DNA of 64,000 nucleotides, taken from positions 496,001-560,000 of the forward strand of contig QJPP01000843.1 of NCBI GenBank assembly GCA_003996215.1, given 5' to 3'. Under the pieces are notes generated by a model. The model ran no database searches and was not told the DNA's origin. It saw nothing but the letters and a program-made list of their open reading frames with translations. Source of the stretch: Jaltomata sinuosa. Its lineage: Eukaryota > Streptophyta > Magnoliopsida > Solanales > Solanaceae. This document shows, piece after piece, positions 23,094 through 34,910 of the stretch. Each line of letters begins with the position of its first letter. Positions within the stretch are counted from its first letter, which is position 1. The translations under genes were made by a program, and so were the position numbers.

Positions 23094-23096
23094 CCC

Positions 23097-26004
23097 CAAA
23101 CTCGAGGGGCGCAACTTGTACCTAATGCAAAAACTTAGGCCAAAGCCGACCCTGCTGAACTATTTGCTAATGGCGCATAGCAGCCACACATAATTTAAAA
23201 ACCAACAATTATATATTTTGGCTTAAAAATCAGCCCATGTCCAGCAAGGCCCCTGTCAACAGCTCTACAAAGAAAACAACTACACCCAACAGTTCATATA
23301 AAGCAATGAGCATGTAGCACATAAGTCTTGTTTGGGCCATCGAGGCCGCCATGATATCTAGGAAAGCATAAATGCTATGCAGGAAGTCAAGGCTGCTATG
23401 ATCTCTATATAAGATTGAAAAACATGTATACACAATGTAAAGTAGGTCAATAAGTCGCTAAATTTCCAACAAAACAACAACAAGGCCCAAATGGCTAACA
23501 ACTACAACTAATAAACATACAAGGCCAAAATGACCACAATCTTAGATATGCAACCCAAATGACTAGTCTGCAAGCCTCTATGAATACAATACTTTGTGGG
23601 ACAGGGCCCCAACCTACCTAATAACTATAAACAACAAAAAGACAAAACTTTGAGACTCTAGCGATCCCTGGAAGGAAAGGAATCCAGCAACCCGTTGAAA
23701 GCTCAGCTATGCTACCCGACAGGTCTATCTAGTTATTGTTCAGGACCTACAGGCATGAATGCAACACCCCTAGGCAATGGGGAATCAATACAAAATAATG
23801 TACCCAGCATGTAAGGCAAAGTGCAAACTGAAACTTAAGATTAGGGACTGAACAAAAAGGCAGGAGTAAAACAAAAGTACAATAATTTACCGTCCTGCAA
23901 TAAGATACCATCTAAAGCACATAGAAAACTATAACCTTACCTGGCCCCCATAATCCCGGTAGGTACAAATAGCATACAATCGCCATAAGTCCTAGTCAAC
24001 GCAAACAATCACTAAATTCTCATATTGACCCCTTAACTGGACCCTAGTGATAATCTGATCTGAATTGTCTAAATATACATATGTCGTGAATCAGTAACTC
24101 TGAGGCTCTGTGGTACCATTTATGTGCTGCCCCATAGGTACAGCCTACCCATCCCGTAGGTACAGTCTGCCCAGCCCAAAGGCACGATAATGTAATGTAA
24201 CTGCTGCCCCATAGGTATAGCCTGCCCATCCCATAGGTATGGTCTGCCTGGCCCGAAGGCACAATAATATAATATACTGCTGCTCCGTTGGTAGAGTCTG
24301 CCTATCCTGTAGGTATAGTTTACTCAGCCCAAAGATACGATAATAGTAACCTGAATATAGGCTCCCAAACCCTGCAGTGTAAGTGTCTGTTAGGCCAAAA
24401 CAAGCTCATAAGCGACAACAAGACGATAAAAACAACATAATAAAATCATGTAATCACATGTGACCTCAATACAATCATATTTGGTTTCTAAGCTGCTAGG
24501 TAAGGAATAAAGTGCTACTGATAGTCTTTATATCATGTTCTGGGGAAAAACTCAATACTATATGTCCACTAGTCAAATAACGGTGTTACACACGCTATAC
24601 AATCTTTTCCCTTAAAGGTCATGCCAGAAAGTGAAAATGATGCCTTAACATACCTCTTAACCGAATCCCCAAAGGTGTTGCTATGAATCATGGCCAACCA
24701 AATGTAAGGCAACAAATGTGAGAATCAACAAGGCTGCAAGATGAGCCATAACTAATCGATATGGCATCAATGTCACAATCATGACCAGCTAAGTCCAAAT
24801 CATAAAATGAGGATACTAATAATAATAAAAAACATCTAAATCCAACAACAACATGCTAACCACATCTCGAAGGAGCGACAAGCTCCCGAGACACTATTTT
24901 AAGGCGTACTTCACATTGTTCAATCCAATAACACTCGTATGCGACCCCAATAAGAATTGCCCAAACTCCCCAATACCTATATCACCTTACCAACATTAGT
25001 AAACCACAACAATAACTAACATAATATGATAAAGGGGTTGTCCAAAGCCACAATATCCAAAATACCACTTTGTAGCTCGACAATCTGTAAAAACAATACT
25101 AGAACATGTAATTATGAAGGAGGGTCATAGAGGAGAGATTTTATTGATAGAAATATTCAATATCCCATGATAAACAACCTGTCTCCTTGCAGGAACAACA
25201 AACAGATCCAAATCCCACAAGAAACATCTACAAGTTATCGGAAAATACAACTTTTTGCAAGTAGAAGCTTAGAATCTTGATTTAACAAATAGATAAGTGT
25301 ATGAGATCCTTACCTTGCTAAAATATCACCATAGATGCTTCCAAATACTCAATAAACACCTGATACTTTGCTACTAGAACACCCATGGTGATACACCATG
25401 AAATTGATGGATCAAACTATACCAAAATGACGAGCTCGCAACGTGGAGTAACTTTCGTTTAACTTTCGAGTTGAGAACCCTGACACTCATGGAGTCTTTG
25501 GGGGATTATTATCTGATTTTTGGTGGGTTTTATACTTATAATTTGATGAAAATAATGAAGGTGGTGGTGTTTTATAAAGAACCAGAAACCTTGGGGCTAG
25601 AAGGACCCGCATAGACGTGCCTGCTTGCACAATCTTATGAAAACGTGAATATCTCTCTATTCTAAAGTTATATAATTGAGAGATTTAGTGCATTAGAAAC
25701 TAGACTGGTAGACCTTCAAATTGGTATATTGGGGGCCTACTAAATCTTTATATATTGGTAGGAAAACACCAACACATTTAACCTAAATTCTAGGAGAATT
25801 TCTTAAAGGAAAGGTACCATAACTTTTTCCGACTTTTATTTTGCAACTTGCTTGACTTCAAAAGTTAATACACAACCATTGTGAAATTAAAATCCTCATA
25901 AACATATTAAAATACCTCATAAACATACTTCGTCACATATTAAGCTCTTAGTCCTATCCCAAAAGTATGAGTTAGTCTAAAGTTCGAATAAGCGGGGTAT
26001 CACA
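23097..26004 (-). repeat. 5' LTR of element D (2,908 bp)
   Basis: Co-linear with the 3' LTR. Starts TGTCACGCCCC on the plus strand at 23097 and ends TATCACA at 26004 (the minus-strand start TGTGATACCCC is mutated from TGTAACACCCC). TATA box on the minus strand near 25571-25580. GGTAAGG donor-like site at 25310-25316 (minus). One hairpin word GTGCAAGCAGGCAC lies near 25617-25631, about 40 bp upstream of the TATA. Confidence 0.88.
24131..24355. repeat. Three tandem ~77-bp units in D 5' LTR
   Basis: Same array as 16932-17160 (CCATAGGTAC ... GGTATGGTCTGCC ... GAAGGCAC). It was therefore present before the D insertion duplicated its LTR. Confidence 0.88.
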
Positions 26005-27473
26005 ATTCGCACTTGAGTAGACCATTTCTTGATAATAAGAACATCTTCTACTTTAGAGTTCCTAAACTCAAATTTTGCAATATTTAAAATTTTTTTTACC
26101 TTAAATTATGATGTTATTTTAAGAAATTATCTTGGGATATTTATGTAAAATATTATAAAGATATTATCTTGAATATATTAGTAAAATATAAAAGATATTT
26201 ACATTTTTGAGCAGCCAATTTTTCATTTGTGTACCCACCTTCTACTTTATTCTAAGAATATAAATATAAAGCCTATGTGTAAAATATTACACTTCCTCTA
26301 ATTATTTCATTTCCTCAAGCCTAAAAAACCCTTACACTCTCTTCTAATCTATTTCTCCTATCTATACAACCAGCAAAACTTGTTCATTTTTGCTAAAATT
26401 CAAGATACACCCCCTTGGTGGTAAGTGACCAAAACTCATATTTGAAACTGTGCAACTGTTAGTAATTTTAGTATATCTTGTTGTGTTGAGATATGTTTTA
26501 AATTAACAAATATGTTTTGGATAGCTAAAGAATATCTCTAAAATTTTATTTGTAAAGAAAAAGATTTTTTTTCTGTTATGGATTTGAAAAAGGGGACGCA
26601 ATACAAGACAAGTTTTGCCTAGTTTTTTCCATCTAGAAACCTTCTATGTACTGCTGTTAGTATTTTTAGTATATCATTTTGTAAGAAACTTATTTTGTGA
26701 TAATTATAAACTCTTTTAAACCACAAGACATGGACCTACAATTTTTGTCAATACTATAAAGTCCAATTTTACCGTTTACCTATTCAAAACATAGTTACAA
26801 CACAAGGCAGTTGGGCTGTTCGGAATTTCAGTTTTGAGAATTTTGTGTGATTTACACAAATTAGGCTCACTTTTAATGTCTATCTTGTTTTATTTTTACC
26901 TACTAAAATCAGTAAATAATAAATAGGTATTTGATTGTGTATTTAAGGTGTTTATACTCTTATGCAAGAGTTATTTGAGGAAGTTGGTACATTTGTTTGG
27001 TCTACCATTTGAACTCCTCAAGTTTTCATTGAACGTGTTATGTGATAAAATGTCATGGTTTGTGTATACACTGAAACTTGTACTCTCGTTATTTTTTGGA
27101 GTATTTCAACTATTATCTTAAAATTTTTACTTGTTTTCTCGTGACTTTATATCATCATATTGGTAATTATGAACTCTTGAAAGATATTCACTAATTCACC
27201 CATTTGTATGGATTTCTTGATAATTTTGCATTCTTGTTGTGACTTTGTCCTTCTTGTGGCTGTGACTTTGTCAATATATCGGCATGCCTCTTGATTCAGA
27301 TCTTTTTCCATCTTGACTTTGAATGTCTTAACTATGAAACTTGTCCATATTAAGTATGAACTAGAAAGTCATTTTTATTATAGTTCTTGATTCTCTTGAT
27401 TATTGGATTTTGGCCCTACTTGATACAGTGCTCCGATCCTTCTTGATATTTGATTATACTTGGTGTGATGGTA
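26005..27473 (+). repeat. K 3' LTR, piece 2
   Basis: AT-rich DNA between D and C with no coding signal. It reads as an LTR interior: a TATA box (26259-26270), a pyrimidine-rich leader (26290-26375), a splice-donor-like GGTAAGTG at 26420-26427, then T-rich sequence. I join it to 15857-15889 on the left because of the D target duplication, and to 38549-39328 on the right because of the C target duplication. Confidence 0.65.
26259..26270 (+). promoter_or_regulatory. Probable LTR promoter TATA box (element K)
   Basis: TATAAATATAAA, followed within 30-110 bp by a C/T-rich stretch typical of a plant transcript start, then GGTAAGTG. Confidence 0.5.
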
Positions 27474-30400
27474 TGTAATGACTCTTATGGTTATTTACAC
27501 ATTTTGCCTTCTTTGTATTATTAGAGCTTTCCTGTAGAGGCTCCATGTCATTTATGGATTGTTGGTAGTGGTAGTTTAGTGCCTGGGCTATTCATTTGGT
27601 CTTTATGGTCGTTTCTCTATTTTAGAGCCTTAACTTAGAAAATCATTGACTTTAGACAACATTCTTAGCAATCATACTTGGAATCAAATTCTGATAGTTC
27701 TGTTAGCTCCGAAGCATGGACTTTGGTCTAGTTTGACCTTTGGTCATAATTCAGGAGCTTTCAGTTTGAAATTCTCTCTCTTTCTATGTTTTCCGGTCAG
27801 TTGGGCTTGAAAGGGTTGAGTTTGGTCAATATATAGAGAATATAGCCTTAGATGAAAATTCTATCAGCATTGTTAGCTCCACAATGTTGACTTTGGGCTA
27901 AAGGGATCTTTGGTTCAGGTCCCGAGGTTTCCAGACTCATTTTGGGCCACAAATTTCTATTTTGGAAATGGTTGGCCTAAGGTTTGTTATGGTGTGGGTC
28001 CCACTTTTTGTTAAATCAGCCTCTATTTGAAATTTCATCAATTCCGTTGAGTTTGGAATGTCATTTTTGGTGTGGTAGCATAGTTTATTTGCGTGCACGG
28101 GGTCCGGGATGAGCCTCGTGGGGCTATTTGGAGACACTTCAGCCTTAGGTTTTTTGCTAGTTGATATTGATGGTAAAGGCCTCAGGACCTAATCACAACC
28201 GTGAGGAAGGCTACATGATCATGATGGTCTGCCTTATTGGGTATTGCGATCGTGAGGGTCTCTTCATGCTACAACGATGAAGGGACTATGGACCCCTCCC
28301 CCTTTGTTCTACGCGATCATAGGACTCCTTCTCATGATCGTGAGGTAGTCCCTCCCCTCTTATTCTTCATGACCATATGGCTAACCATCTCGATCATGAT
28401 GGTATAGCCAGCATGGTCATCACGACCGCATGGGGTCCTTTCGCGATCGCGAAGAAGGACCACTGGCACTAAATATACTCCTCTCTTCGTTTTCTTCACC
28501 CTTTAAATGACTTCCTTTATTGATTCTAAGATCTAAGCTTCCCTGCTACTGTGTGGCTTCAATTCTAGGTGTTAGGCTGATATTTCTCGATCCGTGATCA
28601 TTTATTGGCTTCTAATCCGGTAAGTTCCTTATTTAATTTCAGTTTTTCCTTCTTGTCATCCCTCTTTAATTCCTTTGATTCCTGGGCTGTTTGGAGCCCT
28701 TGTGTTGGTGTTATTTTGCTTAAATTTGGAGCATGTACTACTGGTAATACTAGGGTCATCGTGGTGTTCTTCATTTCTGGCTTTGGGTTGTGGGGTCCAT
28801 GAGCTGGCTTTTGACCCAGATTTCAACCCAGCTATACTTCTAGCATTATAGGTACCATTTATTTCGTCTTGATGAGTAGTTTATTATGTTGATAGTTTGT
28901 TCGTGATTCTAGGCTTGTCAGAGCAGTTCAAGCTTGGACAACGTCGTTTCAGCAGCTAGTCATCGTGCGACAGGTAGGTTAAGGTCTTTCCGACCTTAGA
29001 CTTTGTGTATATAGGCTATAACTCTATTAATTAGCATCCTTAGGTTGGGTATTCTAGGTTTGCACCCCATGCCTTGTTCTTCTTTTTTGTTTGTATTATT
29101 TCTTATGTTGGTTATATTATTTGATGTACTATTGTGGTATTACCCTTTTGGCACCGTGCGGCTTTTGTATATGCCTCTTTTCCATAGATGGTGGAATATT
29201 TGGGAATGTTCGTGAATCTCGGACATTTAATTATGATTTTAGGCTGGATATCTATGTTATAGAACTGATTGAGCCTTTGCAGGGCCAATATGTTGATTGT
29301 GAGCCATTGGGCTATTGTTTGTTTGCGATCATATAATTCATCCAAAGGATTTTCTACATTATTTTACAACTACTTTGGCTAAGGGCCTAATATAACCAGT
29401 TTTCTAAACTCTGTATGGCTCGAGGCTTATTTTCAGCACAAATTATTATAAAAGGGATTTCAGACTGATTTTAATGGATCTTCGTGAAGTAAAAGAGTTA
29501 AAATGATGATTTTGTCGCCATTTTTCACACATATATTAGACTCTGCTAAGCCATAGTGCTAGACATGTTTTACTACTAATTTGAGATGATACTATATTCG
29601 GTCGACCCAAGCGCTAGACTTGTTTTACTTTGGATTTATACCCGGTTATGCTTGGGCACCTCTATTAGGGTTTTTGAGACTTGATTCACTGGTTTAGACC
29701 CGGATATACTCTGGGTAGTTATACTTTGAGATTTTGCAATTTTAGTATGTGGTCGAGGACCTCCATAGACCTTGCCAATCTTGACCAGGGGCAACATGCT
29801 GCGTGTTCCAGAGAAGGGTTATACGATAAAGTTGAGGTATTACGGGTGCGTCCTTCCATGGATCCTACCTACTAGTCCTTTAGGCACCAAAGGAGAAACA
29901 TACAGGGTTACTATCACACTGGTTCCATCATATCACATCATATCATACATATTATGTTCGGATCCACCCTAGTTTGTTGTTTGCTCAGTGTATGCTCTGG
30001 TAGTTTGGGATGCTGAACGGTTTTTTTTCACTTTTATGTGTTTCTTAGGTGTATGGGTTCTCATTGGGACTGTAGGTAGATTATATTACTTCTACCTTAT
30101 TGTAGTACTTGTTAGAGGCTTCAGATTATTGATAGATTAGTGAACTCTATCTTATTGTGGTTCAGTTTTATGGACTTGATCATTGAGGGGTTAGCGGGTT
30201 TTATCTCATTGTGGCACTGATTAGTGGCCTTTCGGTTATTTGTGGTGTAGTTTTTTCTATCTTAGGGTTGTACTTCCGAGAGTGCATTCTGATTATTCTT
30301 GTTGTTAAAGTGGTGTTATTAGCATGAACTGGTTAGGGTTCTTCTTTAGAGTGCGTTCTCCTTTCCCTCAACTATTTCTGTGATATATATATGTCTTATG

Positions 30401-31024
30401 TGGGTAGCATAGCATGCTTCTATTCACTTTATCTTCTATCCGTGCTAGTTCCATATTCTTTCTTTGTTGCTTCTATGACTGCTTTCTTGATTATTTGCTA
30501 TTTACTGTTGTTATATCTTATATGAGCTCAGTTGGTGCTTACTGGGTACCCGTTGCTTTCCACTTGGTGCTCATACTACACTTCTGCATCTTCCTGGTGC
30601 AGATCCTAGTGTGAACTTTCACCGTTGATCATGTGGATATTCATGCAGCTTTTGGATATTTGGGACTAGGGTGAGCTTTTGACAATCAGGGATTGACCAT
30701 ATCTCATCTTTAGGCACTGTTACTCTCTTTTGTTATTTTGGATACATTTATATATTCTATTTGTTATCTCTAGCACTTTGTATTCTATTAGAGGCTCCTG
30801 TACTATCGATACCAGGTCATGGGATGGTTTAGCTTCTTTATGTATATATTCAGGTTGTTTTCCTTTGTGTTGTTCCTTTCTATATGTGCTTTCACTTATT
30901 TCTGATTATTATGCGCGTTTTTCTTAGGTAGTAGCCCATAACTAATCATTTTGGGATACGGGAATTGGTTCTCTTACTAGGGGATTGTAGGTGCAATCAT
31001 GACCTGAGAAATCAGGTCGTGACA
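27474..31024 (+). repeat. 5' LTR of element C (3,551 bp)
   Basis: Contains, in order: U3 with GTTGACTTTGG-type words (27830-27900), an inverted-repeat cluster (28180-28460), TATA-like TAAATATACT (28470-28479), donor-like GGTAAGTT (28619-28626), the GGGAATGTTCGTGA block shared with A and B (29201), TAGAC/CGG tandem repeats (29530-29760) and the U5 end. Long T/G-rich stretches give small open frames with no sign of being genes. Confidence 0.9.
28180..28480 (+). promoter_or_regulatory. Inverted-repeat cluster and TATA-like box, C 5' LTR
   Basis: Several hairpin-capable units with a CGATCG-like core sit side by side. One has GGACT and AGTCC arms round CTCATGATCGTGAG (28323-28353). One has GGCTAACCATC with GATGGTATAGCC (28379-28410). 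One has GGTCCTT with AAGGACC round the perfect 12-base palindrome TCGCGATCGCGA (28434-28461). A TATA-like TAAATATACT follows about 10 bp later. Promoter role is inferred from position. Confidence 0.55.
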
Positions 31025-31027
31025 GCT

Positions 31028-31039
31028 TGGTATCATAGC
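31028..31039 (+). other. Primer-binding site of element C (tRNA-iMet type)
   Basis: TGGTATCATAGC, one mismatch to the initiator tRNA-Met site, three bases inside the 5' LTR end. Confidence 0.85.
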
Positions 31040-31233
31040 TCTAGGTTCACCGGTGTAATTGGTACAAGAACAAGTGTCTAAGTAAAGTCTCGCGGATTGG
31101 TATGATGATGTCTGTAACCTATCTGCGGGAGGCTATAGGGCATTGTTATGAAAAGTTCTCCATTTCTTGGCTCCTTATTATATGTTCCTTACTCTATAAA
31201 CTTCTAAACTTCATTTGTTCCATTCCTTCTCAG

Positions 31234-32465
31234 ATGCCTAGGACGAGTGTGACAACGGGTGACGTCGAGGCTTTTGTACCCATTGCTTCAGTTCTTCCTT
31301 CAGTACCAGGATTTTAGACTGAGAGCATACCGCATCAGTTGGGGGTTTAGGGCCTGCCCAGCCTCTGATGTGATTTGTGGCTACCCCAGTTCTTCAGGAA
31401 ACCATGGCTAGGACTCTAATTCTTCCAAGGGGTGTATCAGTACCATAGGTAGGGTCAGTACCCGATTCTTCGAGTGGTGCGTCGGTTAGGTTTGAGGTTC
31501 CAGGTCTTCAGCAGGGTTGTATGTCAGTATTGGAGTGTGAGGTGAGGTTTTATGAGGTGATTAGGCGTACTGCTAGTACTGTTCCCATGAAGTTTGAGAG
31601 GGTTTAGGGTTTTGTTAGGGGATTGATTTCACTGCTCCATTTGGCGACAGAGCACTTGGTGACACATGGGACTACCATTCTTCTGGTGGTTGATCATGCT
31701 TGGGCTATAGAGGGATTATGTCGCGAGGCATATGGAAGTAGTGGTAAGAGGCGTCACTATCAGGGCAGTTTTTGAGGTTCTCAGTCTATAGGTTAAGGAT
31801 TCTTTGGTAGAGATTGGTTTCATTGCTTTCTATCTAACAGGCCAGTTTTGCTGGCTCCACAGGTTTCAGAGGGTGGTTGTGCAGAGCGTGTTAAGCAGAG
31901 CAAACATGGTATATGTCAGGGTTCCCGGGGTTTGCATTTAGGGTATGTAGGTCATGGTGGCCAGTTAGGCTCAGTAAGATCTTCACGTCAGAATTCATCT
32001 GGTAGAAGTTCTTTTTAGTATGGTGAGTGTGGGAACTTTTCTAGGGATAGTCCCACGATCACGCCTTCTAGTCAGCGGAGTCAACATGTTTTATCTCTCA
32101 GATTTCTAGTGCCACCGGCTAGTGGCAATGTATAGGGTAGTAGGGGTGGTCCATAGGCAATGAGAGGTATTGTGTAGGGTTCTAGGGGTGGTCCCCAAAT
32201 GGTCAGAGGTGGCTTTCAGCCAGGTGGTTCAGGTACACATCAAGAGTCGTCAGGAACCGTGCGTCACAACAGGGCTTCTTTGTGTTACTATAATTGTGGA
32301 GTGATTGGTCACTTTTCTAGAGATTATCCCCGGCAAAGGGCGATCCACCCTTCAGCATCGACTACTCAGTCGAGTTATAGATATAGACAGTTCTATAGCC
32401 CTCTTGGTAGGCTAGAGGTGGATGTTTTGGATATCATTGCGACATGTACAACTTTGTTACCATAA
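31234..32465 (+). pseudogene. gag: gag of element C (degenerate)
   Basis: The start MPRTSVTTGDVEA at 31234 follows the same CTCAG leader end as B. The frame stops at 31317. Fragments of the core and Gly-rich tail persist. A zinc knuckle near 32281-32330 reads CYYNCGVIGHFSRDYP: there is one extra residue between the first cysteines, and the last cysteine is Tyr. The capsid core blocks are shorter than in B, suggesting an internal deletion at 31500-31700. Confidence 0.7.
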
Positions 32466-34880
32466 GGTAGTGCTGGCATTGTTTGCCTTGTGGATCTACC
32501 CTTTTTCTTTCGTGTGTATATACTTGCCTACCTGTTTCTCGCTTGGTTGTATAACTATTTGAGTTTTTCATGTTTATGAATATGTTTTCTTAGTAGGTTG
32601 ATTCTTTTAGTAGTGGATGGGGTGTGTTGTCTTTGGGAGGTGACTACCCAAGGTTATGACTCGTGGGTAGGTCTTGTTAACCTTATTTACGATTCTCGTT
32701 GTGGTTTTAGAATGGGTTTGAGTATATTGATTTCTAGCGGTCTTGGGTGGTTGTTGCCTAGGCCGTTATCTAGCATTTTCTAAAAATCTTTCTATTTGAG
32801 TAGTGTGGTGCCGGTAGATATGTTCCGAGGGAAGTTGCTTTTTCTTAAAGAGGATGGTGTTAGGCATACAAGTGGGTATTGGTTGGTTTCACTTTTCTCG
32901 GAAGGTTAGAGTCACCCCTCTTTATTTTATTAGTTTAGGAGGTTAGCAGGTATATGAGCTATTTTTATTGTCTTCATCAGTTCTAGTTGGGTTGAGTTTC
33001 TATCGTAGTATTTTTGTTGAGTTGCTCATTCGGCGTATTCTTTTCTTGCCTTATCGAGTGTTGCTGATAGAGATGTGGAATCTAAGGGGACAACTCCAGG
33101 ATCTTCTGAGAAAGAATTTTGTCAGGTTCAGGGTATCTTTGGAAAGGGTTTCAATTGGTTGGAAAATATGGGAGATAACTTCTTTTATATATGTATGGGT
33201 TACTAGTAGCTGACTGAGGTGACGACTGAGGGTATGCTTTGGGTTGTGTATTGATGACTTGACTCGACCAACTACAGAGTGCAGGGACATTTTTCTTGAA
33301 TAAATTCAAGGGAATGATTCCTTCTAGTAGTGATCAAGGTGGTGGCCATTTCCAATACTACCTCTGGAGGGCTTGTTGCATCAGTTGTGATTGCCTTTTT
33401 ATATTCTTTGGAGGACACAAGTCTCAACTGCATCTACGAATTGGGAAAACTATATATTTATGATCTAGTTGGCCCTAGTTTCTATTGTGTTCATCGGCGG
33501 CATATAAGTCTACTCAGGGAATTTGACAGAAGCATTGATCGATAGTTGGAGTTGGGTTTTAGAATTGTGGGCTAGCAGGTTACTTCGGATGGTTCGTGGA
33601 AAGTTCTCTTCTGTTGCAACTTCTTTGAGTCGAAAGACAGTAAGTGCAAATAACTTATCTTCTCAATTTCCATTTTAGAGTGGCCGTTGTCCTTGGACAT
33701 CTAGTCCTTGACTAATCATTTTGCTAGGTTTGACTTACTAGATCCCAACAGTGTTCCTTCCAGTGGGAGGTCCATTCTAACTTGGTTGGACAGATTCAGT
33801 AGCGTCAGTTTGAGGATCACTGGTTGTATGTTATATGTGATAAGGTTGTGCAGATTAAGGCCAGCAGGGCTACTTTTGATTCTGATGGTACTCTAAAATT
33901 GTTGTTCGCCTTTGTGTAGTTGCACGTTTGAAATTAGTTGATTCTCCGAGGGTTGTCTGTTGTATGGGATTCCAGTGTTGATTATGTTCTTCCATTGGTG
34001 GGCCAAGAGTTATGGTATGTTGGATTCTTTCAGAGTTGGTGGTTTGTGTACCAGTACAACAGAGTAATTGTTTTGAGCCAGAAGGTGAGTTGAAAGATTA
34101 CGAAGTTATAAATATCTAGGTGGCGACCTTGGACTTCAGACATCCTTTCCTTTGCCTACAGGGCGGTTCGACTTGATATTCACAGCATAGTGGACTTCTT
34201 TCTGAGATGAGGCTAGTAAACTGATCTTAAATCCAAATGGTGTTCGAGTATTTAGAGCAGCAACGGTATTTCTAGAGTATGGAGCTTAGTTGATGGATAC
34301 GAAATTTATGGTAGGCTTACCACACTCCTTGCAGAGATTGGGTTTTGTGTTTGGGTCTTCTTAGGCAAGTTGCCCTAGTTCATTCACTTTCAGCCGATTT
34401 AGACTTGGCAAGGTTTAGCGAGATTGGTTCTGTTCGACAATTAGGAGAGACTACTTCGACACAAGATGTTCATCCATGTCATTCCCGACCCTTATGTGCA
34501 AATTGTAGTTGAGCTTCGATGGTTAGTTCAGTTGGGTTTAGGTGTAGAGGTTGATCTTAGCAAAGGCATTCGTTCATTGGTTGATGGTTATTTGGGACAA
34601 ATTACTCCAGTTTTTGAGGATATGCTACGGGTTGGTATTTTAAATGTCAGAGGATAGTAGACTAGATCTTGGCTTGGATAGATTTTGAGTCTGAAGGTGA
34701 CATCGTTCAAGGTTAAAGTCTAGCTTGTTTAGTAAGGAGTCAAGGTTTGGTAGCTTTTCTTTGGTTTAGCTCCGCAGGGTGTTGTCTAGTCGAGTAGGTT
34801 ACCCAAGAGATAGAGAGAGTGGTGCAGGTTTGATATCTACAGTTATTGAGTCTCTAGTGTTTCTTTTTCTTGACTTTAGC
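32466..34880 (+). pseudogene. pol: pol remnant of element C
   Basis: Only traces are readable. Near 32598-32700 is a protease-like stretch (LLVVDGVCCLWEVTTQGYDS). At 33050-33190 is the protease-RT linker and start of RT (LRGQLQDLLRKNF, then FIYVW where the VKK block belongs). The catalytic FIDD block, RNase H and integrase motifs cannot be found in order. The part before the polypurine tract (34466-34657) has an open frame without a recognised motif. The region is too short and scrambled to hold complete RT, RNase H and integrase domains. Confidence 0.6.
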
Positions 34881-34883
34881 GGA

Positions 34884-34910
34884 CAAAAGTCCTTTTTAGT
34901 AGTGGATGAT
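34884..34910 (+). other. Polypurine tract region of element C
   Basis: GGACAAAAGTCC and TAGTAGTGGA directly upstream of the 3' LTR, as in B. Confidence 0.7.

Larger units (their letters stand above)
15890..26004 (-). mobile_element. Element D: two-LTR Ty3/gypsy chromovirus-like element, minus strand, gag deleted
   Basis: Two LTRs in the same orientation (15890-18749 and 23097-26004) flank a 4.3 kb interior. Read on the minus strand the interior has a primer site, a gag remnant, protease, RT, RNase H, integrase with chromodomain, and a polypurine tract. Flanks ATTCT and ATTCG agree at 4 of 5 bases. By eye the LTRs are roughly 85-90% identical, so the insertion is old. The interior is short for this order because most of gag is missing. 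Confidence 0.88.

Noticed and set aside
26005..27473. A host gene promoter with a first exon (TATA box, C/T-rich leader, GGTAAGTG).
   Set aside because: No open frame or second exon follows. The stretch is bounded by the target duplications of D and C, and it fits as the middle of the K LTR. A host promoter cannot be fully excluded.
28180..28460. CRISPR-like or bacterial origin-like reading of the repeated GATC/CGATCG words.
   Set aside because: Spacing is irregular, there are no equal spacers, the context is a plant LTR, and the same block occurs in several LTR copies.
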